Shown here: in pieces, positions 1 to 8,413 of the stretch
Numbering within the stretch: the first letter of the stretch is position 1
Layout: each line of letters starts with the position of its first letter
Source: an uncultured Lachnospiraceae bacterium
Lineage (GTDB): Bacteria > Bacillota > Clostridia > Lachnospirales > Lachnospiraceae
Reading direction: 5' to 3'
DNA length: 64,000 bases
NCBI GenBank assembly: GCA_900317555.1
Contig: ONHF01000005.1
Location: 62,001 to 126,000 of the forward strand
Program-made: the position numbers and the translations under genes
Notes under the pieces: model-generated
Seen by the model: only the letters and a program-made list of their open reading frames with translations
The model's database searches: none
What the model was told of the DNA's origin: nothing

Positions 1-459
1 GGATGTCTCCTGCGCGGACCGGACCGCTCTTCCGGCAGCCGCCTGATCAATCGCATTCTGCTGCTGTTCGATCGAAAGCTTTTTCTGCGCAAGCGCGATA
101 TCATTTTCAACGTCGGTCATATCCAGCGTATACAGACGGTCTCCTGCCTTCACGCTGTCCCCTACCTTGACAAACACTTCCTTGATCGGATATGTGGTAT
201 CGCCGAAGCTCTGCGGATTCGCGTTATTTTCATCCGCGCTGATAACGCTGCCTGACGCGCTGTAGATATTCTCCAGATCCGTGCGGATCACCTGCTCCGG
301 CACGGGGGACGCGTCCGCCGGCATCTCTTCCTGCTTATGAAAATGTCTGTAGACAAAAAAACCGGTCACCGCCGCTGCTGCCAGGATCAGTACCGCCGCG
401 ATGATCCGTTTTCCATACTTCTTTTTCCCTGTGTGTCTTGTTTTGTCTGCTTTGCGCAT
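1..459 (-). CDS. Efflux RND transporter periplasmic adaptor / HlyD family protein (partial, N-terminal part)
   Basis: The minus strand is open from an ATG at 457-459 to the window edge, giving 153 residues. It begins MRKADKTRHTGKKKYG, followed by one hydrophobic segment (about residues 18-36), an extracellular stretch, and then a lipoyl-like hairpin start (FVKVGDSVKAGDRLYTLD) leading into a coiled-coil helix. That order is the signature of membrane-fusion adaptors that link an ABC (MacB-type) or RND pump to the outside; in a Gram-positive an ABC partner is more likely. A GGGGAG ribosome site precedes the ATG. The gene is cut by the window edge, so the partner pump is not visible. Family call is solid, substrate unknown. 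Confidence 0.85.
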   Translation of the reverse strand, partial: MRKADKTRHTGKKKYGKRIIAAVLILAAAAVTGFFVYRHFHKQEEMPADASPVPEQVIRTDLENIYSASGSVISADENNANPQSFGDTTYPIKEVFVKVGDSVKAGDRLYTLDMTDVENDIALAQKKLSIEQQQNAIDQAAAGRAVRSAQETS

Positions 460-502
460 CACAATTTCTCCCCTGCCCGGTGCATTAGAGCTTTGATCAC
501 TG

Positions 503-577
503 ATACAGCCTTGTCTGTATTAAGTGTACTGCATGTATTAATACAGTTATTTTATTCCCTGCGAACTGAAATTGCAA
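503..577 (-). promoter_or_regulatory. Promoter and palindromic operators of the efflux adaptor gene
   Basis: On the minus strand TTGCAA (572-577) and TAAAAT (549-554) are separated by exactly 17 bp. Downstream lie a 12-bp palindrome TGTATTAATACA (534-545) and a split palindrome ATACAG-N6-CTGTAT (503-520), sharing the half-site ATACAG. This fits a repressor or activator that controls pump expression, but the regulator is not in the window. Confidence 0.5.
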
Positions 578-609
578 CTAAAAAGAGCGCGGACCTGCCG
601 CGCTCCTTC
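577..609 (-). terminator. Rho-independent terminator of purF
   Basis: An 8-bp GC stem (GAGCGCGG 585-592 with CCGCGCTC 598-605) is followed on the minus strand by TTTTTAG, 20-50 bases after the purF stop codon. It partly overlaps the -35 box of the adjacent efflux promoter. Confidence 0.85.
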
Positions 610-627
610 AAATTGATTGTTCTATAT

Positions 628-2082
628 TTATTCCTGTTTCGTGTGACGGTCCAGCCATTCCCTCGGAATCTTCTGTTCGAAGCGGTCTTTGCCGTTTTCC
701 GGAATTTCAGTCGGATAATTGCCGTCAAAGCAGGCAGCGCAGTAACTCCCGCGCCCGTTCGATCCCTGTGCGAGCTTCATCGCGCTGTCTACGGAAAGAT
801 AGCCGAGCGTATCCGCACCGATGATTTCCGCGATTTCGCTGACAGAATGGTGGCATGCAATCAGGTTGTCCCTGGAATCGATGTCCGTGCCGTAGTAGCA
901 GGGATTGAGAAACGGCGGTGCCGAAACCCGGAAATGAATTTCCTTAGCCCCTGCGTCCCGCACAAGCTTGACAATTCTCTGCGACGTAGTGCCGCGCACA
1001 ATTGAATCATCGATCAGAACAACTCTCTTCCCACGGATTGTCTCCGCAATCGGGTTCAGCTTGATTTTGACAAGATCCTCTCGAGCCGCCTGGCCGGGGG
1101 AGATGAATGTTCTGCCGATGTATTTGTTTTTCAGCAGTCCGATACCATACGGAATACCGGACTGTCTGGCATAGCCGAGCGCCGCGTCCAGTCCCGAGTC
1201 GGGAACACCGATGACTACATCCGCCTGCACGGGATGCTCGAGAGCCAGGAACGCGCCGGCCCGCATTCTCGCTTCATGCACGGACGCGCCGTCAATGATG
1301 GAATCCGGCCTTGCGAAATAAATATACTCGAAAACGCACATGGAAGGCTTTGCCTTGCCGCAGTGTTCCTTGATGGAACGGATGCCGTTCTGATCGACGA
1401 TCATAATCTCTCCGGGCTGCAGATCCCGTTCAAACCGGGCGCCTACGGCGTCGAGAGCGCAGCTTTCCGATGCGAAAACAATAGAGCCGTCCGCGCACTT
1501 TCCATAGCAGAGAGGGCGGAAGCCGTGCGGGTCACGGACCGCGATCAGCTTGGTCGGAGACATCATGACAAGAGAAAACGCGCCGTGAATCCTGTCTACC
1601 ACGTTGTTGACCGCCTCTTCAATGCTGGCAGTATGCAGGCGTTCTCTTGTAATCAGATAAGAAATGACCTCGGTATCGGTCGTTGAATGGAAAATACAGC
1701 CGTCGTTTTCGAGAGCACAGCGAAGCTCATAGGAATTGACAAGATTTCCGTTATGGCAGAGTGCCATGCTTCCCTTGATATGCTTGACGACAACCGGCTG
1801 GGCGTTGCTTCTGTTGGAAACACCGCTTGTCGAATAGCGGACATGACCGACCGCAATATTGCCTCCGCCGAGGCGGTCCAGCTCTTCTTTATTGAAAACT
1901 TCGTGAACAAGCCCCAGATCTCTGTGGTAATGGAAAACGCCGTCGTCATTGACGGCAATGCCGGCCGCCTCCTGTCCTCTGTGCTGCAGGGCAAACAACG
2001 CGTAGTAAGCGGTGAACGCCAGGTTCTGTTTTACCGGAGACCAGATACCGAATACGCCGCACTCTTCTCCAATTTTCTGCAT
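628..2082 (-). CDS. purF: Amidophosphoribosyltransferase
   Basis: First committed enzyme of purine synthesis: glutamine plus PRPP gives phosphoribosylamine. The 484-residue product starts MQKIGEECGVFGIW; in this family the short propeptide is removed so that the Cys (here C8) becomes the N-terminal nucleophile of the class II glutaminase domain (about 8-235). The phosphoribosyltransferase domain carries the PRPP loop VVLIDDSIVRGTTS (354-367). Cysteines 249, 395, 448 and 451 match the 4Fe-4S ligands of the Bacillus-type enzyme (established for that family; inferred here). It stands alone rather than in a pur operon, ending at a clear terminator. Confidence 0.96.
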   Translation of the reverse strand: MQKIGEECGVFGIWSPVKQNLAFTAYYALFALQHRGQEAAGIAVNDDGVFHYHRDLGLVHEVFNKEELDRLGGGNIAVGHVRYSTSGVSNRSNAQPVVVKHIKGSMALCHNGNLVNSYELRCALENDGCIFHSTTDTEVISYLITRERLHTASIEEAVNNVVDRIHGAFSLVMMSPTKLIAVRDPHGFRPLCYGKCADGSIVFASESCALDAVGARFERDLQPGEIMIVDQNGIRSIKEHCGKAKPSMCVFEYIYFARPDSIIDGASVHEARMRAGAFLALEHPVQADVVIGVPDSGLDAALGYARQSGIPYGIGLLKNKYIGRTFISPGQAAREDLVKIKLNPIAETIRGKRVVLIDDSIVRGTTSQRIVKLVRDAGAKEIHFRVSAPPFLNPCYYGTDIDSRDNLIACHHSVSEIAEIIGADTLGYLSVDSAMKLAQGSNGRGSYCAACFDGNYPTEIPENGKDRFEQKIPREWLDRHTKQE

Positions 2083-2230
2083 AAGCTGTTCCTTTCTGCT
2101 GGATATGCTTTTCCGGAATACTTCTGCATCATATCACACAAAAGGCGGATGTTACAGAAAATATTCGGCGGATCAGCTGTCTTTCCGGTTACGCTTGACT
2201 ATCCCGCATCCCCATGACTAGACTGATGGC

Positions 2231-3403
2231 ATGATGAACTTTCTTGTAAAAAAATTCATACCGGACTACCCGGAGAACAATGTCGCCGTACGTACAGCCG
2301 CCGGCGTTCTTTCGGGCACGGCCGGAATCTTCTTTAACCTGTTATTATTTGCGGCAAAACTCATTGCCGGCATTTTGTCAAACTCGATCGCGATTGTTGC
2401 CGACGCGTTCAACAACCTCTCCGACGCGGGGTCCAGTATCATCACGATGATCGGCTTCCGGCTTGCCGGCCACAAAGCGGACGCGGGGCATCCGTTCGGG
2501 CACGGAAGAATCGAATACATCACCGGCATGCTGGTTTCGACGCTGATCTGCATCATGGGCTTTTCGCTCGCGCGGGAATCGCTGGGCAAAATCCTGCATC
2601 CGCAGGAAACCTCTTTCACATCCGCCACTGCCCTGATTCTTATGCTGTCGATTGCGGTCAAACTGTATATGTTCTGCTACAACAGAAGGTTCGCGAAGGA
2701 TCTGAACAGTGTAGCGCTTGCATCCACAGCTCTTGATTCCAGAAATGATACAATTACAACCGCTCTCGTTCTGCTGGGACAGCTGGCAGGGTTTTTCTTT
2801 CATATCAGAATAGACGCCTGGCTGGGACTTGGCGTTGCGGTTTTCATTCTGATTTCCGGCTTCGGCTCCATTATCGAAACCGTAAATCCGCTGCTTGGTC
2901 AGGAGCCTGACAAGGATCTTGTAAAAAACATAACCGCATCTGTAATGAACAACAAAAATGTTCTCGGCATGCACGACCTGATGATCCATGACTACGGTCC
3001 CGGCCGCCGGATGATGTCTCTGCACCTGGAAGTGCCGTACACTATGACACTCGAGGAAGCACACGAACTGGCCGACCGCATCGAACAGCGCCTTTCCGGT
3101 GAGTACGGCATCGAAACCGTGATCCATGTTGATCCGGTGGATAACAGCGATGTTTTAACGAGAAAACTCAGGGAAGATCTGGAAGGCTTCCTGCGGGAGC
3201 TGGGGCCGGACGTTCATTATCATGATTTCCGGACCGTCCATGAAAAACCGCATTTCCGGATTCTGTTTGACGTCGCGGTTCCGTACGGTTTCCGGCTCTC
3301 CGATCAGGAAGTAACCGCATACCTCAAAGACCGTTTTCACGAAGCCGCGCCGGGCGCGAGAGTCATCATATCCGTGGATCATTATGCGCCGGCGAAGGCA
3401 TAG
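2231..3403 (+). CDS. Cation diffusion facilitator family transporter
   Basis: A 390-residue member of the CDF family, which exports divalent metal ions (Zn, Mn, Fe, Cd or Co) in exchange for protons. Six membrane segments are visible in about residues 20-220, with metal-site acids in ADAFNNLSDAGSS (D58, D65) and the HPFGHGRIEY loop (87-96); a second motif TALDSRNDT lies in the fifth segment. A cytoplasmic ferredoxin-like C-terminal domain follows, longer than usual by about 80 residues. It is a single gene, divergent from purF and convergent with the thiamine kinase gene; no terminator is evident between them. Metal specificity cannot be read from sequence. Confidence 0.92.
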   Translation: MMNFLVKKFIPDYPENNVAVRTAAGVLSGTAGIFFNLLLFAAKLIAGILSNSIAIVADAFNNLSDAGSSIITMIGFRLAGHKADAGHPFGHGRIEYITGMLVSTLICIMGFSLARESLGKILHPQETSFTSATALILMLSIAVKLYMFCYNRRFAKDLNSVALASTALDSRNDTITTALVLLGQLAGFFFHIRIDAWLGLGVAVFILISGFGSIIETVNPLLGQEPDKDLVKNITASVMNNKNVLGMHDLMIHDYGPGRRMMSLHLEVPYTMTLEEAHELADRIEQRLSGEYGIETVIHVDPVDNSDVLTRKLREDLEGFLRELGPDVHYHDFRTVHEKPHFRILFDVAVPYGFRLSDQEVTAYLKDRFHEAAPGARVIISVDHYAPAKA

Positions 3404-3438
3404 CTTATAACTGCGGATCGTCTCCTCCATCGATACGG

Positions 3439-4086
3439 TTATCCCCAGCTGACATACGCCAGTGCCATGCCTTCGCGAATCGTCACACTGGCTTTCTGAT
3501 CTCCCGGTATATAGTTGGAAACGCCGATCGGAAATGTATTCGTAATCTCCGCGTCTTCCAGCTCATATTTCATTCCGCGGATTGTCACGCCGCGGCACCG
3601 GTCTCCGAGGGAAAACAGGGAAAAACCTCCGCGGAACCCCTTCGAAAACTCTCTTGTTTCATTCGAAAGAACAAACAGCATGCTGTCCGCGGACAGAATA
3701 TATCCTTTCGCTCCCTTCGACCTAATGAAAGCAAGCGTCTGGATATTCGCCAGTGTATGATCCAGACGTCCTCCGAGCGCCGCATAGAGGTAAAAGGTGT
3801 CATATCCCCTTGCGAGTCCCTCACGGACTGCAGCCATCGTATCTGTATCATCCTTTTCCACCGGCAGGTGCACTACGCGTTCGGGCTGCGTCTCTTCGAG
3901 TTCGCGGAGCGTGCGCTGTCCTTCCGGCGACAGCGAATCATAATCTCCGATGACTATGTCCGGCAGAATTCCCAGCTCCAGAAGATACGACAGGCCATTG
4001 TCCGCGGCGATCACAAAATCGCCCTCTTCTTTTTCAATCTGCAGCGGCTCGAACTCTCCGGCGCACATGATGATGCATTTGCTCAT
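3439..4086 (-). CDS. thiN: Thiamine diphosphokinase
   Basis: Transfers pyrophosphate from ATP to thiamine, making the cofactor TPP. The 215-residue protein shows the family landmarks: FVIAADNG with D29, PDIVIGDYDSL with D48 and D50, VEKDDTDTM with the metal-binding acids, and LGGRLDHTLANI. The length is typical. It follows the glycosyltransferase run but is separated from it by a strong hairpin terminator, so it probably has its own promoter in 4087-4150. No TPP riboswitch was recognised upstream. Confidence 0.93.
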   Translation of the reverse strand: MSKCIIMCAGEFEPLQIEKEEGDFVIAADNGLSYLLELGILPDIVIGDYDSLSPEGQRTLRELEETQPERVVHLPVEKDDTDTMAAVREGLARGYDTFYLYAALGGRLDHTLANIQTLAFIRSKGAKGYILSADSMLFVLSNETREFSKGFRGGFSLFSLGDRCRGVTIRGMKYELEDAEITNTFPIGVSNYIPGDQKASVTIREGMALAYVSWG

Positions 4087-4106
4087 GACAGCCTCCCGTT
4101 ATTCAA

Positions 4107-4143
4107 AACGGCTGTGAAGCGATTCTCTCGTTTCACAGCCGTT
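4107..4143 (-). terminator. Terminator after the glycosyltransferase gene
   Basis: Perfect 12-bp stem AACGGCTGTGAA (4107-4118) and TTCACAGCCGTT (4132-4143), then TTTTG on the minus strand, starting six bases after the stop of the gene at 4149. Confidence 0.85.
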
Positions 4144-4148
4144 ATACA

Positions 4149-5159
4149 CTAATTTTGGTTCTCTTCTTCCATGTTGTTCCGCGCAGGCAGGTCTCTTGTG
4201 GTAAAGCCATGCTCCGAATCAAGAAACTGCTCGATAATGTAACGCGGTCTTCTCTTGGTCTCCAGGTAAATCTTTCCAATATACTCTCCGATGACACCAA
4301 GAGCGAGCAGAATCAGACCTCCGATCGCCCAGACAGATACGGCAAGGAAAGTCCAGCCGACAACAGTCGCGCCAATCGCGTGCCGGATCAGGGAATAAAT
4401 CAGGATTCCGATACTGACAAGAAAAATAATGATTCCCAGATTCGTAATCATCTGGATCGGCTTCGTCGAAAGCGACGTGATTCCTTCGACAGCGAAGGAA
4501 ATCATCTTTTTCAGCGGATATTTGCTCTCGCCCGCAAACCGCTCCGCTCTTTCGTAATATACAACCGTGCTCGGATACCCGATCATCGGAACAATTCCGC
4601 GAAGGAACAGATTGACCTCGCCGAATTCAGACAGTCCTTCCAGCGCTCTTCTACTCATCAGGCGGTAGTCCGCGTGATTGTATACCGTGTTCGCGCCCAG
4701 CCTGTCCATCAGCTTGTAAAAGCCAAGCGCTGTCGTCCGTTTGAAAAACGAATCCGTGTTCCTCGCGCTGCGGACGCCGTATACGATGTCAAAGCCCTGC
4801 CCGTACTTTTCGATCATTTCATCACAGGCATTGATATCGTCCTGCAGATCCGCGTCCATCGAAATCGCCATGTCACAGTAGCTGCGGACTGTCATGAGCC
4901 CCGCAAGCAGAGCGTTCTGGTGTCCTCTGTTACGACTTTCATTGATACCGGAAAACAAAGGATCCTGCTCGTGCAGCGAACGGATAATATCCCATGTTTT
5001 GTCTTTGGAACCGTCGTTGACAAATACAACTCTGCTCCGATCCGAGATCCTGCCGGACTCCATGAGCGCGCGCATCTTTTCCCGCAGCCGCCTTGCCGTC
5101 TCCGGAAGAACCTCCTCTTCGTTATAACAGGGAATTACAAAATACAGAATGTCATTCAT
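4149..5159 (-). CDS. Family 2 glycosyltransferase, GtrB / dolichol-phosphate-mannose-synthase type
   Basis: A 336-residue membrane-anchored GT-A enzyme. The N-terminal catalytic domain has VIPCYNEEEVLP (about 8-19), FVNDGSKD and the metal-binding DADLQDD motif; two membrane helices follow (about 230-255 and 265-290). Such enzymes load a sugar onto undecaprenyl phosphate. The start codon overlaps the end of gtrA by 8 bp, and GtrA proteins are the proposed flippases for these lipid-linked sugars, so the pair probably glycosylates a wall polymer or other surface glycan. The sugar and acceptor are not predictable. Confidence 0.9.
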   Translation of the reverse strand: MNDILYFVIPCYNEEEVLPETARRLREKMRALMESGRISDRSRVVFVNDGSKDKTWDIIRSLHEQDPLFSGINESRNRGHQNALLAGLMTVRSYCDMAISMDADLQDDINACDEMIEKYGQGFDIVYGVRSARNTDSFFKRTTALGFYKLMDRLGANTVYNHADYRLMSRRALEGLSEFGEVNLFLRGIVPMIGYPSTVVYYERAERFAGESKYPLKKMISFAVEGITSLSTKPIQMITNLGIIIFLVSIGILIYSLIRHAIGATVVGWTFLAVSVWAIGGLILLALGVIGEYIGKIYLETKRRPRYIIEQFLDSEHGFTTRDLPARNNMEEENQN

Positions 5160-5577
5160 GTTTTTCCAGAAAAACCTTTCGGGAAATGAAATTGTAGATC
5201 ATGACAATGCCGGTTGCACCAAGCTTTGCCAGAGTCTCGACCGTGTGTACACCGAAGGTCTGCCGCAGCCACGACCAGTGCGGATAAATGAGTCCGAGGC
5301 AGATGTACAGCACAAGCTCATTGATCAGAAGACCGAATGCGCTGAGAATCACAAAAATCGTAAACTCTTTCGTCCTCGAGAGGTCATCCCTGCGGACGAA
5401 AACATACTTCATGCTCAGAAGATAGTTCACGACAACAGAAATGGTAAAGCCGAGAAAGCCGGAAAACAGGTACGGCACGCCGGCAAAGTTGCAGGCTGTA
5501 TATACGCCGAAGTCTACAAAAAACGCGATAACGCCGACGATTCCGAATTTCAGAATCTGATCAATCAATTTTTTCAA
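5152..5577 (-). CDS. GtrA family membrane protein
   Basis: A 141-residue protein with four predicted membrane segments and the GtrA features GIVGVIAFFVDFGVY and FLGFTISVVVNYLLSMKYVF. The family is thought to flip undecaprenyl-phosphate-linked glucose or similar sugars across the membrane. It overlaps its glycosyltransferase partner by 8 bp and the cinA-like gene by 17 bp, so it is translationally coupled in a compact leftward operon. Confidence 0.9.
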   Translation of the reverse strand: MKKLIDQILKFGIVGVIAFFVDFGVYTACNFAGVPYLFSGFLGFTISVVVNYLLSMKYVFVRRDDLSRTKEFTIFVILSAFGLLINELVLYICLGLIYPHWSWLRQTFGVHTVETLAKLGATGIVMIYNFISRKVFLEKHE

Positions 5578-6055
5578 AACAATTCCTCTTGAGTTCCCTG
5601 CACAACATCTTCAGAGCCGTTTCCACTGTCTGTTTCCGGATAGACGCGCGGCTTCCTTCAAAACTGCATTTCTTGACACGCGTATTTCCGAACGCACGGA
5701 TTCCGATATAGACAAGACCTACGGGTTTGCCCTCCGACGGTTCGGGTCCTGCGTTCCCCGTCGTGGAGACAGCGATGTCCGCGTGCGCCGCGGCAGCTGT
5801 TCCTTCCGCCATGGCAGCCGCGCACTTCTTACTGACAGCGCCCTTCCGGGAGAGCACTTCTTCCGGCACCGCAGCCAGTTCGTGCTTCATCTCATTGGTA
5901 TAGGTAATGAAGCCTCCGCGATAGACGGCAGACGCGCCCGGAACCGCAGTAACCGCTTCTCCGAGCATTCCGCCGGTCAGCGATTCACAGGTTGCGAGTG
6001 TCAGTCCCTGCTCTTTCAATTGATGAACCGCAAACGCTGCTCTGTCCTTTTTCAT
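5561..6055 (-). CDS. CinA C-terminal domain protein (nicotinamide-nucleotide amidase)
   Basis: A 164-residue stand-alone CinA C-domain, the PncC amidase that deamidates nicotinamide mononucleotide to nicotinate mononucleotide. Motifs: LATCESLTGGMLGEAVT with the nucleophile serine, GAVSKKCAAAMA, and STTGNAGPEPSEGKPVGLVYIG. The N-terminal MoCF domain of full-length CinA is absent, as is common in bacteria with the short form. It lies directly downstream of pgsA with a 4-bp overlap; the pgsA-cinA pairing is widely conserved in Firmicutes. Confidence 0.92.
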   Translation of the reverse strand: MKKDRAAFAVHQLKEQGLTLATCESLTGGMLGEAVTAVPGASAVYRGGFITYTNEMKHELAAVPEEVLSRKGAVSKKCAAAMAEGTAAAAHADIAVSTTGNAGPEPSEGKPVGLVYIGIRAFGNTRVKKCSFEGSRASIRKQTVETALKMLCRELKRNCFEKID

Positions 6056-6591
6056 TCATTTGTATCCTTCAGAATATCTTTATTCTGCACAATATATACA
6101 ACGAGCGAAATTACGGTGAGCACAAGAGCGATCCACATGATGACCGCAGTCAATATCCGCAGCTGCGGGATATCCGCGATCATCAGAATGACCATGATCA
6201 TCTGAAAGGTTGTCTTGAACTTTCCCCAGTAATTCGCGGCTATAACCGAGCCTTTTTCCGCGGCGATCAGACGGTAGCCGGAGATTGCAAACTCCCTTGC
6301 GATAATAATGCAGACAATCCATGCAGGAATCTGTCCGAGCTGGATCAGGCAGATCATGGCAGAGCAGACAAGAAGCTTGTCCGCAAGCGGATCCATGAAT
6401 TTGCCGAAATTGGTAACCAGATTGTACTTTCTGGCAATCTTGCCGTCGAGAAGGTCCGTGAGACTTGCGACGATGAAGATCGCAAGCGCAATCCAGCGGC
6501 TTGCGGCGCCCGCCGGCTGCGCAAGCAGAAAGACCACAAAGAACGGAATCAGTATAATCCGGAACATTGTCAGCTTATTGGGCAGATTCAT
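6052..6591 (-). CDS. pgsA: CDP-diacylglycerol--glycerol-3-phosphate 3-phosphatidyltransferase
   Basis: Makes phosphatidylglycerophosphate, the committed step to phosphatidylglycerol. The 179-residue integral membrane protein contains the CDP-alcohol phosphotransferase signature as DLLDGKIARKYNLVTNFGKF followed by MDPLADK, with the invariant Asp residues. It starts MNLPNKLTMFRIILIP, typical for PgsA. The start overlaps rimO by 17 bp. Confidence 0.95.
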   Translation of the reverse strand: MNLPNKLTMFRIILIPFFVVFLLAQPAGAASRWIALAIFIVASLTDLLDGKIARKYNLVTNFGKFMDPLADKLLVCSAMICLIQLGQIPAWIVCIIIAREFAISGYRLIAAEKGSVIAANYWGKFKTTFQMIMVILMIADIPQLRILTAVIMWIALVLTVISLVVYIVQNKDILKDTNE

Positions 6592-7924
6592 AATATATTT
6601 CTCCTATCAGATCATAGCCGTCCGCGCCGGTGACCTTTGCCTTGATAAAATCGCCGGTCATCAGTTCGCGTTTTGTTTCCACGAAAATATTGCTGTCCAC
6701 GCCCGGAATATCTTTATATGTCCTTCCGACATAGACATCCTCATCCGCGATTTTGCCTTCGATGATGACATCCAGAACCTTGTCCTTCATCTTTTCCGCG
6801 GCATCAAACGCAATCTGCTGCTGCAGAAGCATCAGCTCCTTCTGTCTTCTCTTTTTCGTGGAAGGATGCACCTGATTCTTCATTGCCGCAGCCGGTGTCC
6901 CTTCTTCCTTTGAATAAGTGAAAACACCGAGCCTGTCAAATTTCATCCTCCGGACAAAAGAAAGCAGTTCTCTGTGATCTTCTTCCGTCTCTCCGGGAAA
7001 GCCTGTGATCAGCGTCGTCCGAAGGCAGACATCCGGAATCTGCTCCCTGATATATCCGATGATCTCTTCGAGCTCTTTCCGGTTTGTCCTTCGTCCCATT
7101 GCCTTCAGAATTTTATCAGACGCGTGCTGAACCGGCATGTCAAAGTAAGGTACGATCCTGGATTCGCTGCGAACGACTTCCACCAGTTCTTTCGTAATCT
7201 CTTCGGGATAGCAGTACAGAATCCGGATCCATCTGACACCGCCGAGAAGGCAGAGCCTTCGAAGAAGTTCCGGCAGCATCTTCTTCCCGTACAGGTCTAC
7301 GCCGTACAGCGTCGTCTCCTGCGCGACAAGGATCAGCTCGCGGGTGCCTCCTGCCAGCAGGGTTTTCGCGTCTTCGAGTACCTGTTCCATCGGAACACTT
7401 CTGTAATGGCCGCGAAGCGAGGGAATGACGCAGTAGCTGCAGCATTTATTGCAGCCTTCCGCGATTTTCAGATACCCGACCGGGCTTTCGAGGGAAAGAA
7501 CCGGCGCGCTTTGTTTTGCCGGCACTTTGTCAAGGTCCGCGGTCAGAACCTTCGGAGCGCTCTTTCCATGCAGAATCCCGTCAAGGACTATGCCCAGCTG
7601 ATCTTCCGCCGTCGTTCCAAGGACGGCGTCCACCTCCGGAATATCTTTCCCGATTTCCTCCTGATATCGCTGCGCAAGGCATCCTGTCACAATCAGGGCT
7701 TTCAGCTGCCCGTTTTTTCTGCGCTCCGCAAGAGAAAGAATCTGTCCGATGCTCTCCTCTTTCGCGGAATTGATAAACGCACAGGTATTGACAACCGCGA
7801 TATCCGCTTCCTCTTCATCGTCCGTAAAGGTGTACTGCGCCGCGCTGTCCTGCAGCATGCCTGCCATCTGCTGCGTATCCACCGTATTCTTGTCGCAGCC
7901 AAGCGAGATAAAAACTACCTTCAT
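6575..7924 (-). CDS. rimO: Ribosomal protein S12 methylthiotransferase
   Basis: Adds a methylthio group to the conserved aspartate of ribosomal protein S12. The 449-residue protein has the N-terminal methylthiotransferase domain with cluster cysteines C10, C48 and C82, the radical SAM motif C158-x3-C162-x2-C165, and a C-terminal TRAM domain (about 375-445). GVFTYSKEEGT supports RimO rather than the tRNA enzyme MiaB. It overlaps pgsA and follows rpoZ after 3 bp. Confidence 0.95.
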   Translation of the reverse strand: MKVVFISLGCDKNTVDTQQMAGMLQDSAAQYTFTDDEEEADIAVVNTCAFINSAKEESIGQILSLAERRKNGQLKALIVTGCLAQRYQEEIGKDIPEVDAVLGTTAEDQLGIVLDGILHGKSAPKVLTADLDKVPAKQSAPVLSLESPVGYLKIAEGCNKCCSYCVIPSLRGHYRSVPMEQVLEDAKTLLAGGTRELILVAQETTLYGVDLYGKKMLPELLRRLCLLGGVRWIRILYCYPEEITKELVEVVRSESRIVPYFDMPVQHASDKILKAMGRRTNRKELEEIIGYIREQIPDVCLRTTLITGFPGETEEDHRELLSFVRRMKFDRLGVFTYSKEEGTPAAAMKNQVHPSTKKRRQKELMLLQQQIAFDAAEKMKDKVLDVIIEGKIADEDVYVGRTYKDIPGVDSNIFVETKRELMTGDFIKAKVTGADGYDLIGEIYYESAQ

Positions 7925-7927
7925 ATA

Positions 7928-8314
7928 TTATTCGTTGTCGTCCGTTTCTTCGGAATCCGAATCTCCCATCTCGTAATCCTTGTCTTCGTCTGCGGATTCC
8001 TCGAGCATATCATCCGCAAAATTTTCTTCAAGCGCTCTTGCCTTGGCAAGCGCTGCATCTTCAGCCTTCTCAAGCTCGAGCTCATCGGTCGAAATGATCT
8101 GCAGCTTTTCCTTTTTGAGCTCTTCAATCGCGATCGAGAGCGGCTTTTTTCCCTCCGCGTCATCTACCATCGGCTCATCTCCGTCCACGATCTGTCTTGC
8201 TCTCTTGGCCGTTGCCATGACGATGGAGTAGCGGCTGTTGATAACGGGCGTTTCGCCTTCTTCAACGCCTTTATTAACCACATTCATAAGATCTACATAA
8301 GAAGGATGAATCAT
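7928..8314 (-). CDS. rpoZ: DNA-directed RNA polymerase omega subunit with extended acidic tail
   Basis: Small RNA polymerase subunit that helps assembly of beta-prime. The omega core is in residues 1-75: INSRYSIVMATAKRARQI and KKPLSIAIEELKKEKL are the characteristic helices. The protein runs to 128 residues, against roughly 65-90 for most Gram-positive omegas; the extra C-terminal half is very acidic (ending in a run of D, E and S). The neighbours gmk and yicC upstream are the classic omega context. The tail is discussed as a finding. Confidence 0.93.
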   Translation of the reverse strand: MIHPSYVDLMNVVNKGVEEGETPVINSRYSIVMATAKRARQIVDGDEPMVDDAEGKKPLSIAIEELKKEKLQIISTDELELEKAEDAALAKARALEENFADDMLEESADEDKDYEMGDSDSEETDDNE

Positions 8315-8413
8315 ATAGCACCTTTCCTTTCAAGTGCCGGAGCACTTTTCGTTGTCCTGTACATTGCGAAATGCTATTGTACCACAAAAACAGAGCTGTT
8401 CAAATGAAAGAAT

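Noticed and set aside
6974-8407. A 477-codon open frame on the plus strand opposite rimO and rpoZ
   Set aside because: It is the shadow of two strongly supported genes on the other strand, has no ribosome site and its translation is basic and hydrophobic without family features.
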